From NCBI GenBank assembly GCA_016930085.1, contig JAFGHO010000053.1, positions 1 through 53,845 of the forward strand: a stretch of 53,845 bases of DNA, given 5' to 3'. The DNA comes from Spirochaetales bacterium (lineage in GTDB: Bacteria; Spirochaetota; Spirochaetia; SZUA-6; JAFGRV01). The notes beneath the pieces are model-generated. The model did not search any database. It saw only the letters and a list, made by a program, of their open reading frames with translations, and was not told where the DNA came from. The position numbers were made by a program, and so were the translations under genes. Shown piece by piece: positions 32,651 to 42,011 of this stretch; the first letter of the stretch is position 1, and each line of letters starts with the position of its first letter.

Positions 32651-33613
32651 ATGACGGCAGTAAACGAACTCGATTGTGCGGCATTGAAAAAGAGGGGAGT
32701 GCTGTCTGCCGGCGATAAAAGCCGGTATTACCGCGGCAAGGTGAGGGATATCCTCGATTACGGGGAACATCTCTTTATCTATACCACGGACAGGATTTCC
32801 GCATTCGACAGGGTCCTTGCCGCAATCCCCCGTAAAGGGGAAATACTGAATCAGTTGTCCCTCTTCTGGTTCAGGAAGACTGAAGATGTCATTCGCAATC
32901 ACATCGTGAAGGAAGTGACGCCGAGGTCCGTTATAGTAAAAAAATGTTCGATCGTCCCGATCGAGGTAGTCGTTCGCGGTTACCTTACCGGTTCGGCGTG
33001 GCGGGATTATAAAAAGGGGAACCCTGTTTCCGGAATCACCCTTCCTCCGGGGATGAAGATGAATCAACGCTTCCGGGAACCGATTATCACCCCGTCAACC
33101 AAGGCGGAAAAAGGGCTTCACGACGAACCCGTTTCACGCGAGGAAATAATCCGGCGTGGTATTGTCGGGGAGGATCTCTGGGACAAGATAGAAGCATCTG
33201 CTTTGGCCTTATTCAAACGGGGAACAGAACTCGCTTCGGCGCGCGGACTTATTCTCGTCGATACCAAATACGAATTCGGCATGAACGGCGAACATCTTTA
33301 TGTCGTCGATGAAATCCATACGCAGGATTCGAGCAGGTACTGGTATGCGGACGGTTATGAGGAACGATTCGGGAAAGGGGAGGATCAGCGGGAACTCGAC
33401 AAGGAGTTTTTCAGAAAGTGGCTGATGGCACGGGGGTACATGGGGGACGGAACACCGCCCGAAATCGATAAGGAGATCGCGATGCAGATATTTCACCGCT
33501 ACCGTGAAGCCTTTTCCATTATCACGGGAGCCGAGTTTGTCCCGGCGTCCCTTGAACCGGAGGCCGAACTCGATGCGATCGCACAAACCCTCAATGAAAT
33601 CAGAGGCGATTGA
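32651..33613 (+). CDS. purC: Phosphoribosylaminoimidazole-succinocarboxamide synthase
   Basis: Purine biosynthesis: joins aspartate to CAIR using ATP. Motifs: YRGKVRDILDYG (N-terminal ATP site), TTDRISAFDRVLA, VVRGYLTGSAWRDYKKG and LILVDTKYEFG. The length of about 320 aa matches the longer, single-domain bacterial and yeast-type enzymes. An in-frame TTG (32639) lies 4 codons upstream; I prefer the ATG at 32651 in the absence of a clear ribosome binding site for either. The gene starts about 14 nt after the clpP stop. Confidence 0.93.
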   Translation: MTAVNELDCAALKKRGVLSAGDKSRYYRGKVRDILDYGEHLFIYTTDRISAFDRVLAAIPRKGEILNQLSLFWFRKTEDVIRNHIVKEVTPRSVIVKKCSIVPIEVVVRGYLTGSAWRDYKKGNPVSGITLPPGMKMNQRFREPIITPSTKAEKGLHDEPVSREEIIRRGIVGEDLWDKIEASALALFKRGTELASARGLILVDTKYEFGMNGEHLYVVDEIHTQDSSRYWYADGYEERFGKGEDQRELDKEFFRKWLMARGYMGDGTPPEIDKEIAMQIFHRYREAFSIITGAEFVPASLEPEAELDAIAQTLNEIRGD

Positions 33614-33629
33614 TACCTCAAGGAACGTT

Positions 33630-34670
33630 ATGAAGGTCGCCCCCATTGTCTTTACCGTCGTGTTCTCTCTCTTTTTCTCATGCCGGAAAGACATTACCGT
33701 CATGAGTTATAATGTCCAGACGCTGTTCGACGATGTCGATGACGGGACGGAATATCCGGCGTTCGATCCGGGTTCCGGAAAATGGAACAGCAACCTCTTT
33801 GCGATCAAACTACAGGCGGTGGGCAAGGTGATCAGGGAAGCCTGCCTCAATGGGCCGGATATTCTCGCTTTGCAGGAAGTCGAAAACGGAAATACGCTGA
33901 CAATGCTGAATACGAGGGTTCTGAAGGAATGCGGCTATACCTGGAAAGTCCTTGTACCCGCGCCGGGATCGGCCACAAATACCGCGATTCTTTCCAGGTA
34001 CCCGATTCTCCGGACCCACGCCCATCATACCGGGCTGCCGGCGCTTCGCTTTATTCTGGAAGTCGAAATATCGATTGACGGCCGGATACTTTATCTTTTC
34101 AACAACCATTGGAAGTCTCACACGGAAGGTTCCCGGGTAACGGAGCCGTCTCGCCGGGAGGCCGCGTATGTCCTGAAGCAAAGAGTCGCGGTCATTCTCG
34201 AACGGAATCCGGGCGCGGCTATCATCGTTACCGGTGATTTCAATGAGAATGTCGACGAGTATCGTGAAAGAACGTTTAGCTACCAGACGGCATTCATTCC
34301 TTCGGATATCGATGTTCCCGGAGATTTTCACGAAAAAAGCGTTTTTTTAACGCCGGATACCGGGGAAGCCGGATATTCGGAAAACAGACTCGTTCTGTAC
34401 GATTTGTGGTATGAACTTCCCCGTACAGGATGGGGTAGCTACGCGTATAACGGGAGGTGGTATACGTTCGATCACGTCCTTCTCACGCGTGGATTATGCG
34501 ATGGGGACGGCCTCGATTACCGTACCGGAAGCTTTTCCGTTGTGAAGCATTCTTTTCTTGTGGATAAGCATACCGGTTTCCCGATAAAATGGGATACCTC
34601 CCGGAAAAAGGGATATTCGGACCATCTCCCTCTCCTGATAAAAGTGGGGGTAGCCGGAAACAATGAATAA
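33630..34670 (+). CDS. Endonuclease/exonuclease/phosphatase-fold lipoprotein
   Basis: 346 aa. The signal peptide ends in the lipobox FSLFFSC. EEP-fold motifs are complete: MSYNVQTLFDD, ILALQEVEN (catalytic Glu), FNNHW, VTGDFNEN, FDHVLL and YSDHLPLLI (catalytic Asp-His). Such lipoproteins may be extracellular nucleases, sphingomyelinase-like phospholipases or inositol phosphatases; the substrate cannot be told. AAGGA precedes the ATG, and the gene starts 16 nt after the purC stop, so it is probably in that operon. A longer upstream extension in frame overlaps purC and is rejected. Confidence 0.82.
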   Translation: MKVAPIVFTVVFSLFFSCRKDITVMSYNVQTLFDDVDDGTEYPAFDPGSGKWNSNLFAIKLQAVGKVIREACLNGPDILALQEVENGNTLTMLNTRVLKECGYTWKVLVPAPGSATNTAILSRYPILRTHAHHTGLPALRFILEVEISIDGRILYLFNNHWKSHTEGSRVTEPSRREAAYVLKQRVAVILERNPGAAIIVTGDFNENVDEYRERTFSYQTAFIPSDIDVPGDFHEKSVFLTPDTGEAGYSENRLVLYDLWYELPRTGWGSYAYNGRWYTFDHVLLTRGLCDGDGLDYRTGSFSVVKHSFLVDKHTGFPIKWDTSRKKGYSDHLPLLIKVGVAGNNE

Positions 34671-34701
34671 CGGGAGGGGGTGGATTACGCGACTTTCCCG
34701 G

Positions 34702-35142
34702 TCACAGGTAGATTTCGCATTTTTTGAGGAAATATTCGATTTCCTTCATATACTTTCCCATGATATCATTGCAGATCGATATTTTCTGGACGGGCGAACA
34801 ATAGGCGAGAAGGGACTGGTGTGCTTCGATAATCTCGAGCCATATATCGGGGTCGGAGACGAGACCGAGTTTCCTCATATTCGCGATACACTCTTCTTCG
34901 CTGTTCGAAATGGCTCCGAATTCCGAGACCTCGACGATCTTGAAAAAAATATGAACGACGATCTCGATCGCCCGTCCGAACCGGGAGAGAAAGATGCCGT
35001 ACGAAGCAAACTCGGAATCGGAGTAGTCCTTTTCTTCCGCGAGTGGAGGGAGCGTCTCTTTCCCCGAGAAAAGCGGTTCGACCGCTTTTTTTACCTTTTC
35101 AAAATTCGATACAAGCAGATCCTTTTGCTTTTCCATATTCAT
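34702..35142 (-). CDS. Unknown all-helical protein, HEPN-like
   Basis: 146 aa, rich in helices. FASYGIFLSRFGRAIEIVVHIFFKIVEVSEFG followed by EECIANMRKLGLVSDPDIWLEIIEAHQSLLAY resembles the four-helix HI0074/HEPN substrate-binding partners of small nucleotidyltransferases. The usual nucleotidyltransferase gene is not next to it, and the R-x4-6-H RNase motif of toxic HEPN proteins is not seen. Confidence in the family is low, but the length and regular helical pattern suggest a real gene. It faces the EEP gene. Confidence 0.5.
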   Translation of the reverse strand: MNMEKQKDLLVSNFEKVKKAVEPLFSGKETLPPLAEEKDYSDSEFASYGIFLSRFGRAIEIVVHIFFKIVEVSEFGAISNSEEECIANMRKLGLVSDPDIWLEIIEAHQSLLAYCSPVQKISICNDIMGKYMKEIEYFLKKCEIYL

Positions 35143-35265
35143 TTACCATTCAAATGCGAAGTCCGCTTGCCCGCAATCGGACGATGTTCGACTCTACCAT
35201 TGAACGGATGAAATGGCAACGACGGTGATTGAAAAAGGTGTAAAAATCGAATGTCACGGAGGAGC

Positions 35266-36474
35266 TTATTTTTCCCTTTTGATAACCGGCGGCCGCCACT
35301 TTGTGATTTTTTTCTTATGAATGTTTTCTTGCGTACCCAGGCCCGATTCTTTTTGTTCCGCCTCCGTTCGCGATTTCTCCTCACGAGATGGGGTTTCAAG
35401 AAGGTTGAGCAGTCCGAGATACCGGTCATACAACTCCGCCGTGAGAGGCGAGGTGCAGGAGGTATCCGCTATAATATATTGATTTCCGCAGGCCGCATCC
35501 GCTATTTCGGTTGCGGCCTCGATGTACTGTCTTTCGGCCCCGCGTTCCTTTCCGCCAAAAACAAGCTGTGTATAGTCGATCCTGTTTTTCTTGAAAAGAC
35601 CTATGTAATGAAAGGTATCCGCCCGGTCGTCCGGTAATCCGTCGGTAAAAAGAATGATTTTGTTACAGATATCCCTGTCCTTGTGGTGGAGTACTTTTTT
35701 AATGAAGGACGCATAACGGCGTTCTTTTTGAGGTATTTCCCTGCCTGAAAGCGGATAGAAAAGCGGTTTGCATTCATCCGAAAATGCGTAAAGACGTAAT
35801 TCGGTTCCTTTGAGAAGGGGGACGAGACGTGTATGGAGAAACCGTAAAGCGGCGTTGACCGCATCCCAGTTTTCCTTTTCTTTCACGCCCCCCGAATAAT
35901 CCACGACACAGTGAAGCAGTACCTTTCTGTCCCGCGGCAGGGAAAAAGGAAGAGATGTTCCGCGAGAGAGAAGGTGTCCCAGTGATACAACGGTATCCGG
36001 ATTTTTGAACAATGAAGGAACAAGCGTCGACGAGCCGGGAGTAAACGGCAGGGTGAATGAGTTGTATCTGTCTTTTATACAGGCCGCCGGGTTCACGCAT
36101 TCCGTTTCGGAAAGCGGTTTGTCGAGGGGATCGGTAAGGGAGGCTTTTTCAAAGACGATTTTTTTTTCAGAGAAATAGGAGGAGCGGACCGCATTGAGTT
36201 TTTGAACGAACTCCTCCCCGTCTCTGATCCGGCGGGATATGGTGACGGGCCTGATACCGGGGTAAACCCGCGCGACCAGAATATCACGTTCATAGAGGAA
36301 ACGGTACCGGTCTTTGAGTTCTTCGATAAGCCCCGCCGTGAGAACGGGAAAGCCCCTGAGTTCATAGGGAACCGTGTCATTGATGAGGATGCCCCCCAGA
36401 AAGATCATCCCCGGTTCTATCTCACGCCATTTGATTTTTTCTATCTTTTTGATTCCTTCAATAGTAAAGAACAT
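35266..36474 (-). CDS. VWA-like protein with degenerate metal site
   Basis: 402 aa. The middle region (about 205-355) has a von Willebrand factor A-like layout: LLHCVVDYSGGVK (where DxSxS is expected), LRLYAFSDECKP, and IILFTDGLPDD as the third metal-site loop. The first site reads DYSGG, so metal binding may be impaired. The N-terminal 200 residues have no clear domain. There is no signal peptide. The C-terminal 60 residues are charged and probably disordered. It is divergent from the moxR-bat operon, with a 308-nt gap between, and is likely a functional partner of the Bat proteins or the MoxR ATPase. Confidence 0.65.
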   Translation of the reverse strand: MFFTIEGIKKIEKIKWREIEPGMIFLGGILINDTVPYELRGFPVLTAGLIEELKDRYRFLYERDILVARVYPGIRPVTISRRIRDGEEFVQKLNAVRSSYFSEKKIVFEKASLTDPLDKPLSETECVNPAACIKDRYNSFTLPFTPGSSTLVPSLFKNPDTVVSLGHLLSRGTSLPFSLPRDRKVLLHCVVDYSGGVKEKENWDAVNAALRFLHTRLVPLLKGTELRLYAFSDECKPLFYPLSGREIPQKERRYASFIKKVLHHKDRDICNKIILFTDGLPDDRADTFHYIGLFKKNRIDYTQLVFGGKERGAERQYIEAATEIADAACGNQYIIADTSCTSPLTAELYDRYLGLLNLLETPSREEKSRTEAEQKESGLGTQENIHKKKITKWRPPVIKREK

Positions 36475-36782
36475 ACATCAAGTCTAAAGGCAATATGAAA
36501 AGATTTCAAGAAGGCGTATCTTCGTTCGAGAGTTTTTACCGGCAATACTGTTGACAAAAACTTTAGAACGATTAATATAGCCTGTAATCGGGAAAAATTG
36601 TAACTTTTCCCGCCATGTGTGGTTTATAAAAAAAACATAGTCATCGTTATTTTAATGACATCGAAAATAATGCCCGTTTGTATCTTCCGGAAAGGAAACG
36701 GGTATGGAGAGGTCGGTACGGCCTTCACCGTAACGCGTACCGGACTCTTATGCGACTCGATATGACAGAAAGGGGATAAGCA
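36475..36782 (+). promoter_or_regulatory. Promoter and long structured leader of the moxR-bat operon
   Basis: TTGACA (36551-36556), 16-nt spacer, TAATAT (36573-36578); start point near 36585. Then come three perfect-stem hairpins: CGGGAAAA/TTTTCCCG (36589-36612), CCCGTTT/AAACGGG (36673-36702) and CGGTACG/CGTACCG (36714-36742), and about 40 nt to the moxR ATG (36783), preceded by AGGGG. No ORF fills the leader. The first hairpin lies directly at the 5' end of the RNA and lacks a U-run, so it could stabilise the message. Confidence 0.5.
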
Positions 36783-37772
36783 ATGGCTTTAGATGTGAAA
36801 AAGATCGGGGAAAAGGTTGAAAAGGAAAGCGGTACACTTACGAATATCAGAAAAGAAATACAGGGAGTCATTATCGGACAGGAATATCTTGTCGAACGCC
36901 TTCTGATCGGGCTGTTGTGCAACAGCCATATCCTTATCGAGGGAGTACCCGGTCTGGCAAAAACGCTTTCCGTCACCACGCTCGCGAAAACGATCGACGC
37001 CTCATTTAAGCGTATTCAATTCACCCCCGACCTCCTGCCGGCAGACCTAGTGGGGACACTCATCTACCATCCGAAAACGGGAGAGTTTACCACCAAAAAA
37101 GGTCCTATTTTTTCGAATATCATCCTTGCCGATGAAATCAACCGGGCACCTGCCAAGGTGCAAAGCGCCCTCCTCGAGGCGATGCAGGAGCGCCAGGTAA
37201 CGATCGGAGACGAAACACACAGGCTCGACGATCCCTTTATGGTCCTGGCTACCCAGAATCCGATCGAACAGGAAGGGACCTACCCGCTCCCCGAAGCCCA
37301 GGTCGACAGGTTTATGCTCAAACTCAAAGTCACGTATCCCTCGCGGGCCGAGGAACTCCAGATATTGCGCCGTATGGCGGTGAGTTCGGTGAATATCGAT
37401 GTAAAGCCGGTCCTAAAGCCAAAGGATATTATCCGGCTGAGGGGACTCGCGGACGAGATCTATATGGATGAGAAGATCGAGGAATATATCGTCGATATCG
37501 TCCAGGCGACCAGGACGCCTTCGACCTTCAATCTCGATATCGAGGACCTGATCCAGTACGGGGCGTCCCCGCGTGCGACCATTTATCTTACCGTCGCCTC
37601 GAAGGCCCACGCGCTTGTCGAGGGACGCAGTTATGTCACGCCGCAGGATGTCAAATCCATCGGCATGGATGTGCTCAGACATCGGGTCATCGTGAGTTAC
37701 GAGGCGGAAGCGGAGGAAAAAACGCCCGAGGATATAATACAGCAGATATTTGATACAGTCGAAGTGCCATGA
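36783..37772 (+). CDS. moxR: MoxR-family AAA+ ATPase
   Basis: 329 aa. Walker A GVPGLAKT (54-61), Walker B ILADE (114-118), the EAMQERQVT sensor region and the second-region motif QVDRFMLKLKVTYPS are those of MoxR AAA+ ATPases, which act as chaperones activating metal-dependent VWA proteins. It heads an operon of nine genes; the next gene starts in the stop codon (ATGA overlap). AGGGG precedes the ATG. Confidence 0.95.
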   Translation: MALDVKKIGEKVEKESGTLTNIRKEIQGVIIGQEYLVERLLIGLLCNSHILIEGVPGLAKTLSVTTLAKTIDASFKRIQFTPDLLPADLVGTLIYHPKTGEFTTKKGPIFSNIILADEINRAPAKVQSALLEAMQERQVTIGDETHRLDDPFMVLATQNPIEQEGTYPLPEAQVDRFMLKLKVTYPSRAEELQILRRMAVSSVNIDVKPVLKPKDIIRLRGLADEIYMDEKIEEYIVDIVQATRTPSTFNLDIEDLIQYGASPRATIYLTVASKAHALVEGRSYVTPQDVKSIGMDVLRHRVIVSYEAEAEEKTPEDIIQQIFDTVEVP

Positions 37773-38644
37773 TATCGAAAGAACTATCGCGTAAAATAAG
37801 GTATATACAGATCTATACCACAAAGGCGGTCAATAATGTATTCGCCGGCGAGTACGAAAGTGCGTTCAAGGGACAGGGGATGGAGTTCGAGGATGTCCGT
37901 GAGTACCAGCCGGGCGACGAGGTGAGAAGCATCGACTGGAACGTGACCGCGCGAATGGGAAGACCTTTTATCAAACGGTTTGTCGAAGAGCGCGAACTCA
38001 CCGTTATTTTTCTCGTCGACCTTTCCGCTTCCGGCTCGTTCGGAAGTGTCAGGAAATCGAAGAATGAAATCGCGGCCGAACTATGCGCACTCCTGTCCTT
38101 CGCGGCAATAAAAAACAATGACAAGGTCGGACTCATTGTCTTTACCGATGTGGTTGAAATGTTCATTCCGCCAAAAAAAGGAAATACCCATGTCCTTCGT
38201 CTCATACGCGAGCTTCTCATGTTCAGGCCGGGAAAGGTCGATACCGATATCCGTGAAGGACTCAATTATCTGGGCCGGGTGACGAGAAAGCGGGCGGTCG
38301 TCTTTCTGGTTTCCGACTTTCTGGAAACGGGATTTGAAAGGCAGATGCGGATCATGGCCAACCGCCACGATTTGATCGCGGTATCGATTACCGATCCCCG
38401 TGAAGTAAACATGCCGAATGTGGGGTTGCTCGAGCTGGAAGACGCTGAGACCGGTGAGATTATCACCATCGATACGGGTGATCCGGCGGTAAGAAGGATG
38501 TACGAACGCCGGGGAAGGGAACGGGAAGATCTTCTGAAAAAGCTTTTCCATTCCACGGGCGTCGATCATATCGATATACGGACGGACCGGGATTATTTGC
38601 AGAAAATCATGCGGTTTTTCCTCGAACGGGAAAAACGGCCTTAA
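37769..38644 (+). CDS. DUF58 protein
   Basis: 291 aa, next to moxR as in almost all Bat clusters. The family signature GMEFEDVREYQPGDEVRSIDWNVTARMG is complete, followed by a VWA-like half with FLVDLSASGSFGS (DxSxS) and VFLVSDFLE. It likely binds the MoxR ATPase and a metal ion; the exact role is unknown. The gene overlaps moxR by 4 nt, so translation is coupled. Confidence 0.92.
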   Translation: MISKELSRKIRYIQIYTTKAVNNVFAGEYESAFKGQGMEFEDVREYQPGDEVRSIDWNVTARMGRPFIKRFVEERELTVIFLVDLSASGSFGSVRKSKNEIAAELCALLSFAAIKNNDKVGLIVFTDVVEMFIPPKKGNTHVLRLIRELLMFRPGKVDTDIREGLNYLGRVTRKRAVVFLVSDFLETGFERQMRIMANRHDLIAVSITDPREVNMPNVGLLELEDAETGEIITIDTGDPAVRRMYERRGREREDLLKKLFHSTGVDHIDIRTDRDYLQKIMRFFLEREKRP

Positions 38645-38662
38645 GAAATCCAGGAGTAACAG

Positions 38663-39739
38663 ATGAGTGATAAAAAACTTGATTTCAGTCTTCCGGAAAC
38701 AAAACAAAAGAATTCCGCCGCACAGCTTGTTATGCTGATCCTGCTCGCGGGTATTCTCGTTGTCGGGACCCTCAATCTCGTCTTCGTCTTTTTCCCTCCG
38801 GCAGGAGGAAAGGCGGCGGACGCTTCGAACCGGCTTTCCGCAGGGAAACAGAAGGAACTTGCCCTCAAACTCCAGAAGAGGGGACTCCATGAAGCGGCCG
38901 CCGCCGCATGGGAGGATTATCTCGCGAAAGCGGCGATACCGGACCCCGAACGGGCGTCGATCTGGTATACGATAGGAAAAATCCGGCAGGAAGCGGGGGA
39001 TTACGAAGGGGCCTTAACCGGTTATTATATGTCCGAAGCCGTTTTCCAGGTGGAGGAACTGATACCGGAGATCGGGAGGAGGGTACAGGAATGTATCGAA
39101 GCGCTCGGTAAGTTTGCGGCACTCAGGCGGGAACTTTCGGAACGGGTGGGTATGGAAGAATCGGTTTCCGGCGATCACGTTGTCGCCGAGATAGGACCTG
39201 AAAAGATCACCAAAGCGGATCTGGACGGCAAGATCGAACAGTATGTGGGGCTGTTGATCTCCCAATATGCCGCATTTATGGAACCGGATGCTTTGAACAA
39301 GCAGAAAGAGGAGTTGTTCAAGCAGTTTTCGGGAAAAGACGGCCGGGAACGGATGCTCAATCAATATATTATCGAAGAGATTCTCTACAGAAAGGCGAGG
39401 GAGGAACAACTCGCGGAAAAACCGGAGGTGCGTTCGCTTCTCAAGCAGACTGAAAAACAGCTTTTGGCGCAGCAGCTTCTCGCCAAAAGGATCGCCGAAC
39501 GGATCAACATTACCGAATCGGACCTTAAATCCTATTATGAGGGGAATAAAGGAAAATATATCCAGGACGGCAAACAGAAAAATTACGAGGAGGTAAAATC
39601 CGAGGTTTACCGGGATCTACGCGGTGATAAGGAACGGGAAGTTCAGGAAAATTTTCTCGAAGAACTGCGGCAGCAGTATAATGTTGTCGTCTATCCATCT
39701 CGTTTGACGGGGGAGACGGGTGGTGAAGATCGGGAATAA
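38663..39739 (+). CDS. Membrane-anchored TPR/SurA-N-like protein of the bat operon
   Basis: 358 aa. A single membrane span (about 22-46) follows a short basic N-terminus. Residues about 60-150 are TPR-like (GLHEAAAAAWEDYLAKA; AGDYEGALTGYYMSEA). The rest (about 165-345) is like the N-terminal chaperone domain of SurA/PpiC proteins: GPEKITKADLDG, MLNQYIIEEILYRKAREE and ITESDLKSYYEGNKGKY, but the parvulin catalytic core is not present. I infer a periplasmic chaperone or scaffold for the Bat proteins. The insertion between DUF58 and the DUF4381-like gene is not part of the bat order I know, so it may be lineage-specific. Confidence 0.7.
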   Translation: MSDKKLDFSLPETKQKNSAAQLVMLILLAGILVVGTLNLVFVFFPPAGGKAADASNRLSAGKQKELALKLQKRGLHEAAAAAWEDYLAKAAIPDPERASIWYTIGKIRQEAGDYEGALTGYYMSEAVFQVEELIPEIGRRVQECIEALGKFAALRRELSERVGMEESVSGDHVVAEIGPEKITKADLDGKIEQYVGLLISQYAAFMEPDALNKQKEELFKQFSGKDGRERMLNQYIIEEILYRKAREEQLAEKPEVRSLLKQTEKQLLAQQLLAKRIAERINITESDLKSYYEGNKGKYIQDGKQKNYEEVKSEVYRDLRGDKEREVQENFLEELRQQYNVVVYPSRLTGETGGEDRE

Positions 39740-40928
39740 TCATTCGATATCGTTGCCGGCGCGGCTTTTTTCCGTACTACTCCTCGTTGTTTTCTCCTGC
39801 GGTCCCGCTGAAAAGAAATGGGACGAGGCGGCGGTTTTCGAGATCGAAAAAAAATATGAAAGGGGTCCCCTTACCCTGCTTTTAAAAATAGATAAAAAGG
39901 AAATCACGATCGCGGATCGAATCACATTTGTTCTGGATGCGACGATCGGGAAGGAGTACCATATACAATTCCCGGAGTTCGGCGAAAATCTCGAACAGTT
40001 CAGCATCGTCGATTTCAGGAATCCCGCCCCGAAACTTGTCGACGACCTGCATATTCGCAAGACCGTTACCTACGAACTCGAACCCTTTCTCTCCGGCGAA
40101 TACACCATTCCGGCCATGACCGTGAAATTCTGGACTGATGAAGAAGATCCGGACGATCCGCACATTCTGCAAACGGAAGCAGAGACGATAACGGTCACAT
40201 CGATTCTCACGGAAGAGGGAAAGCTTGAAGTGAAGGACGTCACCGGGCCGGTCAGTCCGCCTCCGCCGGATCTCGGCTGGCTTTTTACCCTGATCGGCGG
40301 TATCATCCTCGGTGGTGCGGGGATCGCGGGCGGCCTCGTATGGTTTTTTCACTCGAGGAAGGCTGACAACCCGATTATCACGATTCCGGCGCATGAGGCG
40401 GCATTCAGGGAGTTGAAATCCCTTGTCGCGATGGGCCTCGTCGAAAAAGGAGCATACAGGGAGTTTTATTTTCGAATCAGCAATATCCTGAGGCACTATC
40501 TCGAAAACCGCTTCCACCTCCATGCGCCGGAGCAGACGACGGAAGAGTTTCTCCACGATATAAAACAAAGGGAATTACTTTCCGCCGAACAAAAGAAGCG
40601 GCTGTCTGCGTTTCTCACGCACTGCGACCTTGTCAAGTTCGCGACACATCTTCCGACGAATGAAGAGGTCCAGTCGACATTCGATTGCTGCAAGGATTTT
40701 ATTACGACGACCCGTGACGATAATGCCAGGATTGAAGAGAGGACATCGACGGTTAAAACGGCGGATACGAACGCCGAAACCAAAGCTCCCCCTCACTCCG
40801 GCGGTACCATCGGCGAGATGTCCGATGATGCTGTCGCCGACACTTCCGACGGCAAAGCCGTCGATACTTCCAAACATACCACCATCGATTCTTCCCGGCA
40901 TACGATGGAACGGAAGGAGGGAAAATAA
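39720..40928 (+). CDS. DUF4381-like lipoprotein of the bat operon
   Basis: 402 aa. The signal peptide ends in the lipobox VVFSC. The exported part (about 30-185) is beta-rich and resembles the oxygen-tolerance module of BatD (YERGPLTLLLKIDKKEITIADRI, TYELEPFLSGEYTIPAM). A membrane span (about 195-215) is followed by a DUF4381-type cytoplasmic tail (RELKSLVAMGLVEKGAYREFY, LENRFHLHAPEQTTEEFL). The last 60 residues are low-complexity, with Asp, Thr, Ser and His. The start is GTG at 39720, overlapping the preceding gene by 20 nt. Both a lipobox and an internal span are present, which is unusual. Confidence 0.75.
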   Translation: MVKIGNNHSISLPARLFSVLLLVVFSCGPAEKKWDEAAVFEIEKKYERGPLTLLLKIDKKEITIADRITFVLDATIGKEYHIQFPEFGENLEQFSIVDFRNPAPKLVDDLHIRKTVTYELEPFLSGEYTIPAMTVKFWTDEEDPDDPHILQTEAETITVTSILTEEGKLEVKDVTGPVSPPPPDLGWLFTLIGGIILGGAGIAGGLVWFFHSRKADNPIITIPAHEAAFRELKSLVAMGLVEKGAYREFYFRISNILRHYLENRFHLHAPEQTTEEFLHDIKQRELLSAEQKKRLSAFLTHCDLVKFATHLPTNEEVQSTFDCCKDFITTTRDDNARIEERTSTVKTADTNAETKAPPHSGGTIGEMSDDAVADTSDGKAVDTSKHTTIDSSRHTMERKEGK

Positions 40929-42011
40929 ATGCTTCACTTCGATGCTCCGCTGGCATTCCTTCTCCTTCTTATTTTCCCTTTTCTCATCTACATGCATTTT
41001 CGAGGGAAAAAGAAAACGGGAATCCGTTTTTCTTCGACGCAACACGCCGCCCGGGTTCCCGTTTCGCTCCGGCAGCGTCTATCCGTCATACCGTTCGTTT
41101 TAAGGCTTCTTGCCCTTCTCCTGTTTATAATCGCGATCGCCCGTCCGCAGGAGGGGAAGGAGATGGTCCGGGACATGAGCAGGGGTGTGGCGATCGAGAT
41201 GGTCCTCGACCGGTCGAGCAGCATGACACTCATGAAGGATATCGGGAATAAAACATATACCCGGCTCGATATCGTAAAAGAAGCTTTCGAGGAGTTTGTC
41301 GGGGGCAGCGGGAACGGTCCTTCCGGCGGGTCACTTGCCGGAAGGCCGCAGGACCTGATCGGAATGATCGCGTTCGCCCGTTATGCGGACACGATGTGCC
41401 CGCTTACCCTTTCCCACGGCGCGCTGCTCCGTTTCAGTGAAAGCGTCAAAACCGTGGTTCCAGGCGGTCCGGAAGACGGGACCTCGATCGGGGACGCGGT
41501 CGCCCTCGCCGCTGCGCGGCTCAAGACGGCGGAGGCGTCCCTTGCCGAACAACTGGAAAATGACGAGTCGGACTACGAGATTAAAAGCAAGGTGATCATT
41601 CTTCTGACCGACGGCGAGGATACGGGCATCGGGAAGCGCACCCCCCTCGAAGCGGCGGAACTCGCTGCGGAATGGGGAATTAAGATTTACACGATCGGAT
41701 TGAGTGGAAGAGACTGGTATGCGATCCAGGAAGATTTTTTCGGCAGGCGGAGGGTGCCCGTTCCCTCGCGAGTCGACACCTCGATTCTGAAGAAAATGGC
41801 GGACGAAACGGGCGGGATCTTCCGCATCGCCGAAGACCTCAATTCACTCAAGGACATCTACGGGGAGATCGATTCTCTCGAAAAAAGTGAAATCGAGTCG
41901 ATCCGTTTCCTCGATTACAGGGAGCTTTTCGTTCCATTCGCCCTGATCGCCTTGATATTGTTGATCGCTGAAGCGGCGCTTTCGGCCACCATATGGAGGC
42001 GAATACCATGA
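40929..42011 (+). CDS. batA: BatA, VWA-domain membrane protein
   Basis: 360 aa. Membrane segments at about 6-22 and 56-71 and near the C-terminus (about 332-352) flank a VWA domain with an intact MIDAS: D94, S96, S98 (DRSSS), then FARYADT and LTDGEDTG. The Bat proteins are known from Bacteroides (aerotolerance) and Leptospira; their role in the latter is unresolved. The ATG follows the previous stop directly. It is followed by batB with an ATGA overlap. Confidence 0.9.
   Translation: MLHFDAPLAFLLLLIFPFLIYMHFRGKKKTGIRFSSTQHAARVPVSLRQRLSVIPFVLRLLALLLFIIAIARPQEGKEMVRDMSRGVAIEMVLDRSSSMTLMKDIGNKTYTRLDIVKEAFEEFVGGSGNGPSGGSLAGRPQDLIGMIAFARYADTMCPLTLSHGALLRFSESVKTVVPGGPEDGTSIGDAVALAAARLKTAEASLAEQLENDESDYEIKSKVIILLTDGEDTGIGKRTPLEAAELAAEWGIKIYTIGLSGRDWYAIQEDFFGRRRVPVPSRVDTSILKKMADETGGIFRIAEDLNSLKDIYGEIDSLEKSEIESIRFLDYRELFVPFALIALILLIAEAALSATIWRRIP

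Noticed and set aside
33504-33629. Upstream extension of the endonuclease/phosphatase lipoprotein
   Set aside because: It lies within purC in another frame; the lipoprotein signal starts at 33630.
35143-35265. Possible tRNA because of GTTCGACTC near 35188
   Set aside because: No acceptor stem or anticodon arm can be paired around it.
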